Shown here in pieces: positions 6,683-12,197 of a stretch of 16,011 nucleotides of DNA (position 1 is its first letter; every line of letters starts with the position of its first letter). The notes beneath the pieces are model-generated. The model was not told the origin of the DNA and did no database searches. It saw only the letters and a program-made list of their open reading frames with translations. This DNA is from WJMB01 sp964581465. Its GTDB lineage: Bacteria > RBG-13-66-14. The DNA lies in the NCBI GenBank assembly GCA_964581465.1, contig CAZOOP010000056.1, positions 1 to 16,011 on the forward strand, read 5' to 3'. A program made the translations under genes and the position numbers.

Positions 6683-8563
6683 CTAGGCGTCCTCACGCTG
6701 GCGCTGGGTGAGCAGGATGGCGTCGCGGATCTCCTCGACGTCGTCGGCGTTTTGCACAATGCTGTGGAAGAGGGGGTTGCGGACCACCTGGGCGATGGCC
6801 ATCAGGGCGCGCAGGTGGAAGGGCCGCTCGTCGCGGGAACCGGCCAGTACGAAAACGAAATGCACGGGGGCGCAGTGGTGGCCGAAGTCGATGCCCGGCA
6901 GGCAGCGGACCAGCATCAGAGTGAAGCGGCCCTCACCGGGGCAGATCAGGTGGGGGATGGCCAGGCCGGGGCTCACGGCGGTGGTGGATTCCTCCTCCCG
7001 CTCGACGAGGAGCCGGTAGATGCTCTCTTCATCGATATGGAGATGCTCATCGAGTTCGGCGGCGACGCGGTGGAAGAGTCCGTCCGAATCGAGCTCCTCG
7101 TCGATGTCGAGGAAGGGGGCGTGCTTGACGAGCTCGTCGAAGCGGTCGAAGATGATCTCGTCGCGCTCCTTGACGATCTCGCGCAGCTCGCTGGTCAGGT
7201 CGGTGACCTTGTCGTCGCAGCCCAGCTCCCGGGAGAGGACGCGCCGGGTCAGGACGACCAGGGCGGATTGGCTGCGCACGTGCCAGCGGGCGTAGATGAA
7301 GTACCAGAGGAGCCCCAGAACCACCAGACCCCCGAAGAGCAGCAGGGTCTTGGGACCGAGCTGGGTGATCAAAAATAAATAGGCGACGATGGCCAGCACC
7401 TGGGGGACGGGGAACAGCGGTGCGTGGAAACGGGGCTTGTAATTGCGCTGCTTGGAGAGGCGCAGGACGATCAGAGAGAAGTTGACCAGGCAGAACATGA
7501 ACAGCAGGCTGGCGCTGGCCACCTTGACCAGACCCTCGAGATCGAGTAGCAGAATCAGGGCCACCATCACACCGCAGGTGATGATCAGGGAGAAGGCCGG
7601 GGTGTGACGCTTCGAGGAGACCCAGGAGATATTGGGGGGGACGAGGTGGTCGCGGCTCATCGCCAGGGGGACGCGGCTGGCGGCCATTATTCCCGCGTTG
7701 GCGGTGGTGATGAAGGCCATGATCGCGGCGCCGGCCAGGATTATCTGGGCGGTCCGGCCGCCGAAGACCCCGGCGCCGTCGGAGAACGGAGTCAACGAGC
7801 CCGCCAGGTTGGTTCCACCGATCAGGCCAACGGTCACCGCCACGGCGAAGACGCCCAGTAACTGCACGACGATGAAGGCGATGAACATCGCCCGGGGGAT
7901 GTTGCGCACCGGGTCGTTGATCTCCTCGCCCAGGCTGGTCACCTTGGTCAAGCCGCCGTAGCTGATGAAGACCATCCCGATGGTGGCGGCGAAGAGGCTG
8001 AAGGGGGTGCCGGATTCGGCGAAGTTGAAGAAGGGTTCGAAGCGCTCCAGCTCGAGGGAACCCAGGCCGGAGACGGTATAGTAGGCCAGGATGCCCAGCA
8101 GCGATAGAGTCAGCACGACCTGGACCTTGCCGGCGATCTTGACGGAGAACAGATTGAGCAGGGTGAAGAGAACGGCGCCGCTGGCGGCCACCAGCTTGAA
8201 ACCCTCCTCGCCCAGGCCCGGAAAGACCAGACGGGCGAAGGCGCCGATGCCGATCAGGGCGAAGGCGCTCTTCAGGGTCACCGAGAACCAGTCGGCCAGG
8301 CCGCCCACGGTGCCGGCCAGGGCGCCCAGGCCCCGGGTAACGAAGAAGTAGTTGCCGCCGGCCTTGGGCATTGCCGTGGAGAGCTCACTTGTTGAGAGAA
8401 TTGTTGGTATATAGAGTAGTCCGGCGGCCAGATAGGCCAGGATCACAGCCGGGCCGATACGACCGTAGATCAAACCGGGCAGGACGAAGAGCCCCGAGGA
8501 GACCATGGCCCCTGCGCCGATACTGAACGCGTTCAGAAGTGTGAGCTGACGCTTGAGTGGCAC
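6683..8563 (-). CDS. APC-superfamily amino-acid permease fused to a PTS EIIA-like domain
   Basis: 626 aa. Residues 1-425 form a 12-helix amino-acid/polyamine/cation permease: the TM1 motif is GAGAMVSSGLFVLPG (16-30), and the TM6-loop motif is GEEINDPVRNIPRA (212-225). A soluble linker (about 430-500) leads to a C-terminal PTS EIIA type-2-like domain (about 505-620), with ESTTAVSPGLAIPHL placing H538 at the phospho-histidine position. The expected job is proton- or cation-coupled amino-acid uptake at the inner membrane, possibly gated by phosphorylation or by binding of the EIIA-like domain. No other PTS gene is in the window. The start is GTG, 8 bp after AAAGGA. It is a single-gene unit, convergent with the DNRLRE pseudogene. 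Confidence 0.88.
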   Translation of the reverse strand: MPLKRQLTLLNAFSIGAGAMVSSGLFVLPGLIYGRIGPAVILAYLAAGLLYIPTILSTSELSTAMPKAGGNYFFVTRGLGALAGTVGGLADWFSVTLKSAFALIGIGAFARLVFPGLGEEGFKLVAASGAVLFTLLNLFSVKIAGKVQVVLTLSLLGILAYYTVSGLGSLELERFEPFFNFAESGTPFSLFAATIGMVFISYGGLTKVTSLGEEINDPVRNIPRAMFIAFIVVQLLGVFAVAVTVGLIGGTNLAGSLTPFSDGAGVFGGRTAQIILAGAAIMAFITTANAGIMAASRVPLAMSRDHLVPPNISWVSSKRHTPAFSLIITCGVMVALILLLDLEGLVKVASASLLFMFCLVNFSLIVLRLSKQRNYKPRFHAPLFPVPQVLAIVAYLFLITQLGPKTLLLFGGLVVLGLLWYFIYARWHVRSQSALVVLTRRVLSRELGCDDKVTDLTSELREIVKERDEIIFDRFDELVKHAPFLDIDEELDSDGLFHRVAAELDEHLHIDEESIYRLLVEREEESTTAVSPGLAIPHLICPGEGRFTLMLVRCLPGIDFGHHCAPVHFVFVLAGSRDERPFHLRALMAIAQVVRNPLFHSIVQNADDVEEIRDAILLTQRQREDA

Positions 8564-9417
8564 GGCGTCCTTTCCGTTGGGCGACGGCGCCTACAAAATG
8601 CCGATGTCCGCAGGTTGACATCCTGTCTGTTGAACGGCGGCTACTAATAAGCCTTCGATAAGGCTAGAAAGTTTATGTATGCTTGAAACAGCTCGCTATT
8701 TAACTGTAAATATTATCTACTGATATAGGAATAAAGCATTACTCTTGGATGAACAAACGAATTTAGCTAAATGATTACTTATTGCGTTCTAGCGGGATAA
8801 GCTACCATTTTCATAAGTGAGTTTGTAATACTAAGATGTGTATTGATGTTTGTTTTTGAAAGCTGTGTATAGCTAACAATTCGTCAATCCCGCTGCACAT
8901 GCAGAAAGATGTCAAGATAGCGAAAAGCTAGTATCAGGCTATGCTTGCCAATTTACTTTTAGCAACATACTGTCGCTTCTCGCCGATGCTTTCGAGAAGC
9001 GAGTTTCAAAGCCGATTCCCGCAATGCGGCTCTCCCAGCCAAGAACGTCGCTCGCGTTTGTTGCATTAATCCCATCCATCAATAAGCATTGGGATTATCG
9101 CCCGAAACTGAGCCGAAGTCGAGAAGACAATCAGCCTTCAGCTTACGCTTTTTGTACAACTTATTGAATACCTCCAGGCAACGCACGGACAGCGACAACT
9201 TACATAGTTATAAGGCGAAGAATAACAAGCTGTTAACAATAAATGCCTGCTTGTGAACATGTGATAATACTAAGTAATTTTAACAATACGTTGTATTCAG
9301 CAGCGTAGTTCGTAAGGCCGACCTAACGGTAAGCCGTTCATGTCTCAATAATCAACGTTCGGCTGAATCTGCTAGGCGTTGACAAATCCAGACCCGTTGC
9401 CGGCCATCGAGACACCG
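8564..9417. other. AT-rich intergenic desert with short hairpins
   Basis: About 850 bp, much richer in AT than the flanking genes and without a convincing gene. Small inverted repeats are visible at 8650-8665 (AGCCTT/AAGGCT) and 8974-9001, and an AATCCCA/TGGGATT pair lies near 9068-9096. On the minus strand, about 9205 to 8939, two adjoining frames read like a decayed protein (for example CLEVFNKLYKKRKLKADC and SRIAGIGFETRFSKAS, then a TAG at 8939). I cannot assign it to a family. I did not find a promoter I trust for the permease. Confidence 0.45.
8974..9001. repeat. 9-bp inverted repeat in the AT-rich desert
   Basis: CGCTTCTCG and CGAGAAGCG flank a 10-bp spacer. No T-tract follows on either strand, so it is not an obvious terminator. 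It could be a protein-binding palindrome or the remains of a decayed element. Confidence 0.5.
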
Positions 9418-9472
9418 CCGCCGGAGACCGCCCCGCCCAGGAGTTCGTCGCCCGCCCCGGACCGCCCGGCGT

Positions 9473-9487
9473 TGGCACGTTTCTTGC
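9473..9487 (+). promoter_or_regulatory. Sigma54-like promoter, inward (left arm, copy 2)
   Basis: TGGCACG-TTTC-TTGC, a full match to the -24/-12 consensus with correct spacing, directed rightward. The next plus-strand gene is the recombinase at 10308, about 800 bp away across an opposing gene. Confidence 0.45.
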
Positions 9488-9530
9488 AGCAGGGCGGGGC
9501 GGCCGCCTGGAAGACCCGGCGGCGGACTCC

Positions 9531-9545
9531 GCAAGAAACGTGCCA
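9531..9545 (-). promoter_or_regulatory. Sigma54-like promoter, inward (right arm, copy 2)
   Basis: Mirror image of 9473-9487 on the minus strand. Its transcript would run into the AT-rich desert and, about 970 bp on, the permease gene. Confidence 0.45.
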
Positions 9546-9624
9546 ACGCCTCCGTTATCGCGCAGATGAGGGCTTCGTTCCGTCGGGACCGGCGGGGCGG
9601 TCTCCGGTGGCTTTGCGGGTAAGG

Positions 9625-10070
9625 CTATTCCTCGCCCCCGCCGACGATTTGGGGTTCGGTTACGCCCTCCAGTTCGTCGCGCAGATCGGCTACTGTTTTT
9701 TCCAGTTGTTTGATGGTTCGGCGTTGGCGGCGCAGGTCGCAGCTCAGGTCGCTGATTTTGAAGTCCATGTCTGCAGGATCCAGAACGTGTAGTGATTGAC
9801 CCTTGCTTCCTGATAGAGTGACCAGGCGATCTTCATCGAGAGCAGTACGATGCCGATCTCGAGGGACATCTCGGCCAGGCGGCCTTCGCCGAACATGCTC
9901 CAGGCGAAGGCGGACAGTGTCAGCACGACCCAGACGGCGGTGACGATCTTCTCCCAGGGCTTGCGACCAGTGGCGATGGAGCCGGCTTCCGAGGAGTGGC
10001 GTTGCGCGCGGCGTACAGCCTTGGGTTGGGCGAGTTCATCGACATTGGTGGGTTTTTCTTCTTCCTTCAT
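9625..10070 (-). pseudogene. Small two-helix membrane protein with coiled-coil tail, frameshifted
   Basis: The ATG at 10070 follows GGAGG (3-nt spacing) and gives a charged N-terminus (1-38), two membrane helices (about 42-60 and 69-86), then NHYTFWILQ. That frame goes off into TWTSKSAT and stops at 9744. Shifting by one base at about 9770 continues with MDFKISDLSCDLRRQRR and a heptad-like helix (QLEKTVADLRDELEG), ending at TAG 9625-9627, which looks like the natural tail after FWILQ. I infer one protein of about 147 aa broken by a one-base indel, either true mutation or sequence error. A separate 47-aa gene starting at 9768 is possible but has no good ribosome binding site. I do not recognise the family; function unknown. 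Confidence 0.6.
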
Positions 10071-10156
10071 CTTCCTCCACGTTCCCGGACTGGATTAATC
10101 TGACGTATTGACCGGCCGGAGTTCTGTTTGGAGAGTGGGGCGATAAATGCGATTTT

Positions 10157-10185
10157 ATTATACTCGTGTGCCCAGGCCGGGGCAA
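10157..10185 (-). promoter_or_regulatory. Sigma70 promoter P1 of the small membrane protein
   Basis: Minus strand TTGCCC-N17-TATAAT, a perfect -10 and ideal spacing, inside repeat unit 1. The predicted start is near 10150, giving an 80-nt leader to the ATG at 10070. Confidence 0.7.
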
Positions 10186-10235
10186 GCTCCAGCTTTACGC
10201 CGCCGCCGGGTCAGTGGGGCGATAAATGCGATTTT

Positions 10236-10264
10236 ATTATACTCGTGTGCCCAGGCCGGGGCAA
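10236..10264 (-). promoter_or_regulatory. Sigma70 promoter P2, duplicate of P1
   Basis: The same TTGCCC-N17-TATAAT in repeat unit 2, 79 bp upstream of P1 and in the same direction, so the downstream gene has two identical tandem promoters. Confidence 0.65.
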
Positions 10265-10272
10265 GCTCCAGC

Positions 10273-10301
10273 TTTACGCCGCCGCCGGGTCGTTGTAGAC
10301 T
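10273..10301 (+). promoter_or_regulatory. Possible promoter of the recombinase, giving a leaderless mRNA
   Basis: TTTACG-N17-TAGACT (4/6 and 4/6) would start transcription 7 bp past the -10, at 10308, which is the A of the ATG. The only Shine-Dalgarno-like GGAGG ends 1 nt before the ATG, too close to work. An in-frame TAG at 10296 rules out an earlier start. Confidence 0.35.
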
Positions 10302-10307
10302 GGAGGC

Positions 10308-11540
10308 ATGGAAACGAGTCTTCGTGAACTGATCGACGAGTACCTGATGGAGCTCGCGGGCCTGCGCGGGGCCTCGCCCCACACCCTGCGGGCCTACCGT
10401 ACCGAGTTGGATGCTCTGGCTTTGTCGTTGTGCGGAGACGGTGGACCGGCGACGCTGGGCGATTTCAACGTCAAGGCCCTGCGAGCCTATCTGGCCCGGC
10501 GGCGCCGCGGCGGCGACGCCCCGGCGACCCATGCCCGGCGACGCTCCGTGCTGACCTCTCTCGGCCGCTGGCTGGTCGAACGTGGGAGGCTGGAGAGCAA
10601 CCCGGCCCGCCTGCTGCCGCGCGGTCGCACACGGGGACGCGATCTGCCCGAGTTCCTCACAACACGACAGGCCGCAAAACTGGTCGAGGCGCCGCTGCGC
10701 CTGCCCGAGCCCGGCTTCATCGAGCACCGCAACGCGCTGATCGATAACCTGACGGCTGAGTGTGGACTCGATCGCGCGGTCCTCGCCGTCATCGAGACGA
10801 ACTGCATCGATGCGGCGGCCGGACTGCTGCGGCCGGGTGGTGGCGAAGGACCCGTCCTGCGTTTGACGGTCTCGCAAAAGCACTTGCTCGAGCGTTATCT
10901 GCAGTTGCGCGCCGGACTGCCCCCGCGCTGCGAGCGCCTGCTGCTCAGCGGCGGCGGTCGAGCCCTGGCTCCCCGCGACATCGCGCCGGCGGTCCGGGCT
11001 CATCGGCGGCTCCGCCTGCGTCGACTGCGCGACCACGCCCTGCTCGAGCTGCTCTACGGCGCCGGTTTGCGCGCCGCCGAGGCTGTCGGCCTGACCCCGG
11101 ACTCTCTGGACTTCGAGGCCGGTTTGGTCACTGTTCATGGCAAGGGCGGCGTCTGGCGGGTCACACCGACGGGTTCGGCGGCCGTCCGGGCGGTCCGGGC
11201 CTACCTTGAACAGCGACCAAGGGTCGACCCCCGCCGCGACGCCCTGTTCGCCAACGACCACGGCGCCGCGTTGACCACCCGCGCCGTCGGTCTGATCGTC
11301 AAGCGCTACGCCGCCCTGACCGGTATCGAACGACCGGTATCGCCGCACACCCTGCGGCACAGCTTCGCCACCCACTTGCTCGAGGCCGGCGTTGACCTGC
11401 GGCTGATCCAGGAGATGCTGGGCCACCGCAAGCTGGACACCACGGCTATCTACGCCCGGGTGGCCGCCGGACGCTGGCGCGAGGCCTACGAGAAGGCCCA
11501 CCCCCGGGCCGGTCTGCAGGCGGACCTCTTCGGCGACTAG
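10308..11540 (+). CDS. Tyrosine recombinase (Xer-like) with a degenerate duplicated half catalytic domain
   Basis: 410 aa, about 110 longer than typical XerC/XerD. Residues 1-110 are the SAM-like DNA-binding domain (SPHTLRAYRTELDAL; RRRSVLTSLGRWLVERG). Residues 236-400 are a complete catalytic domain: R255 (GAGLRAAE), K279 (HGKGG), H347-TL-R350, H373 (LGHRK) and nucleophile Y382 (IYARV). Between them, 139-235 aligns with 239-337 at an offset of about 100 residues (HRNALIDNL...ECGLD, IDAAAGLL, ERLLLSGGGRAL). In the extra copy the catalytic Arg is D155 and the Lys is replaced in GGGEGP. It breaks and rejoins DNA; the target (chromosome dimer site, integron-like or other) is unknown. The adjacent 79-bp repeats are a candidate target. 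Confidence 0.9.
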   Translation: METSLRELIDEYLMELAGLRGASPHTLRAYRTELDALALSLCGDGGPATLGDFNVKALRAYLARRRRGGDAPATHARRRSVLTSLGRWLVERGRLESNPARLLPRGRTRGRDLPEFLTTRQAAKLVEAPLRLPEPGFIEHRNALIDNLTAECGLDRAVLAVIETNCIDAAAGLLRPGGGEGPVLRLTVSQKHLLERYLQLRAGLPPRCERLLLSGGGRALAPRDIAPAVRAHRRLRLRRLRDHALLELLYGAGLRAAEAVGLTPDSLDFEAGLVTVHGKGGVWRVTPTGSAAVRAVRAYLEQRPRVDPRRDALFANDHGAALTTRAVGLIVKRYAALTGIERPVSPHTLRHSFATHLLEAGVDLRLIQEMLGHRKLDTTAIYARVAAGRWREAYEKAHPRAGLQADLFGD

Positions 11541-11562
11541 AGCCGCCGGCCCATTTGGCTAG

Positions 11563-11590
11563 ACCGCCCCGTCGGGCGGTTTTTTCTTTC
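11563..11590 (+). terminator. Intrinsic terminator of the recombinase gene
   Basis: ACCGCCC-CGTC-GGGCGGT is followed directly by TTTTTTCTTT, 22 bp after the TAG of the recombinase. A classic strong terminator. It separates the recombinase from the micro-ORF transcript. Confidence 0.92.
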
Positions 11591-11684
11591 CCGGCGGAAT
11601 TAGTGAAACCCCTCCGACGTGAACTGTGTCTTAGTTAGTGAGGCGGGAGGTGACCCGCCCGGAGAAAAACAAGGAGGGAAGACG

Positions 11685-11747
11685 ATGAGAAGCCTGTTCT
11701 TGATGCTGCGCACCGAGCACACCCGCCGCGGCCGCCGTTACGCTTAA
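11685..11747 (+). CDS. Micro-ORF 1, 20-aa Arg-rich peptide
   Basis: MRSLFLMLRTEHTRRGRRYA, preceded by a textbook AAGGAGGG with 6-7 nt spacing. A GGCGGG/CCCGCC hairpin (11642-11659) lies just upstream. The peptide has a hydrophobic start and a strongly basic tail. It resembles the product of the next micro-ORF (shared M-R-L-F-L-E-R positions), which supports both being translated. No known family comes to mind; a leader peptide, a small membrane-binding peptide or a toxin-like peptide are possible. The start choice rests on the ribosome binding site. Confidence 0.5.
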   Translation: MRSLFLMLRTEHTRRGRRYA

Positions 11748-11818
11748 GCATCACCACCTGGATAACCAAGAGTCCCCCGCGGACCTTACCCTTTCAAACG
11801 AGCAACCAAGGATAGATC

Positions 11819-11908
11819 ATGGACCGCAACCTGTTCAACCTGCTCTGGATCGAGCGTTCCTACCTGCACCGCTTTCACCGCAGCCGAGAAAGCAAGACCA
11901 GCCGCTAG
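11819..11908 (+). CDS. Micro-ORF 2, 29-aa basic peptide related to micro-ORF 1
   Basis: The peptide begins MDRNLFNLLWIERSYLHR and ends in a basic, hydrophilic tail with a TAG stop at 11906-11908. AAGGAT lies 5-6 nt before the ATG. Aligned with micro-ORF 1, 7 of about 18 positions are identical (pattern M-R-LF--L--E-----R), so the pair look like tandem paralogues. The 71-nt spacer and the shared downstream terminator suggest one transcript. Function unknown. Confidence 0.5.
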   Translation: MDRNLFNLLWIERSYLHRFHRSRESKTSR

Positions 11909-11922
11909 CAGAACGCGTCAAC

Positions 11923-12050
11923 CCGGGCTCCCCCTGCGGGAGTCCGGACGACGGGCGGGGGGAGAACCTCCTCGGTCCCCTGACAGACAGCCGTTACCAC
12001 GGCAGGGAGCTTGCGACCCCGAGTCTGTCGACCACTCCTCCCGTCCCCAA
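11923..12050 (+). ncRNA. Probable structured RNA region downstream of the micro-ORFs
   Basis: A noncoding GC-rich stretch with several mutually consistent helices. There is a 10-bp hairpin at 11923-11947 (CCGGGCTCCC/GGGAGTCCGG with one G-U). A long-range stem joins 11950-11960 to 12035-12045 (GACGGG/CCCGTC, then GGGG/CTCC). It encloses a small GGAG/CTCC hairpin, a GACAGAC/GTCTGTC stem (11982-11988 with 12023-12029), and a GCCGT/ACGGC hairpin (11990-12003) inside that. An alternative pairing of GGGG with CCCC at 11977-11980 is possible. It does not match RNase P, tmRNA, 6S or SRP RNA as I know them. It may be a stand-alone RNA or a 3' UTR. Confidence 0.4.
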
Positions 12051-12055
12051 TGCGA

Positions 12056-12088
12056 AAGCCCCCGATCCTTCGGGGGCTTCATTCTATT
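12056..12088 (+). terminator. Intrinsic terminator of the micro-ORF/RNA transcript
   Basis: A perfect 10-bp stem (AAGCCCCCGA/TCGGGGGCTT) with a TCCT loop, followed by CATTCTATT. It ends the micro-ORF/RNA unit just before the promoter of the mosaic pseudogene. Confidence 0.85.
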
Positions 12089-12120
12089 GAGTGTAGCTGT
12101 TCGGTTTGTGACCTGTCAGC

Positions 12121-12149
12121 TTGACAAGCCGGGCGTTTGGGACTACTTT
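12121..12149 (+). promoter_or_regulatory. Sigma70 promoter of the mosaic pseudogene
   Basis: TTGACA-N17-TACTTT, with a perfect -35 and ideal spacing, 49 bp upstream of the ATG. A good AAGGAG lies at 12187-12192, so the control region is intact although the coding frame is not. Confidence 0.7.
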
Positions 12150-12197
12150 GGGGAGGGTCAAGTGATCCTCCCTTTCAATCTCCCATAAGGAGCTGTT

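Larger units (their letters stand above)
9418..9610. repeat. Nested-palindrome element, copy 2
   Basis: The inner arms (9468-9487 and 9531-9550) are the same 20-bp sequence as in copy 1 and are perfect inverted repeats. The outer arms (9418-9437 and 9591-9610) pair over 20 bp with one mismatch, yet their sequence is unrelated to the copy 1 outer arms. The gaps of 30 and 40 bp match copy 1 (31 and 41). The bases just before the right inner arm (CGGACTCC) are shared with copy 1; most of the loop is not. It sits 15 bp past the stop of the frameshifted small membrane protein gene. Confidence 0.85.
10134..10291. repeat. Perfect 79-bp tandem duplication between divergent genes
   Basis: Two adjacent identical copies, 10134-10212 and 10213-10291, fill most of the gap between the small membrane protein (minus) and the recombinase (plus). 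Each unit carries a minus-strand sigma70 promoter and a short ATAAA/TTTAT inverted repeat with a 6-bp centre. Zero mismatches imply a recent event or active homogenisation. Confidence 0.97.

Noticed and set aside
8560..8577. Possible further sigma54 site (TGGCACGG...) at the permease start
   Set aside because: The -24 part matches, but there is no TTGC at the right distance. It is coding and start-codon sequence.
8564..9417. tRNA or rRNA gene in the AT-rich gap
   Set aside because: No cloverleaf with a conserved T-loop or anticodon arm and no rRNA signature could be found.
10138..10168. A dif-like Xer core site in the 79-bp repeat
   Set aside because: The ATAAA/TTTAT dyad has the right centre length, but the 11-bp arms do not match dif half-sites and only about half of the arm positions are symmetric. 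Kept as a remark, not as a feature.
10134..10291. CRISPR-like array
   Set aside because: There are only two directly abutting 79-bp units with no spacer between them. No cas gene is present and no other short regularly spaced repeat exists in the window.
10158..11501. 447-codon minus-strand frame opposite the recombinase
   Set aside because: The opposing frame has every catalytic residue of a tyrosine recombinase. This one is Gln/Ala/Gly-rich with no recognisable domain.
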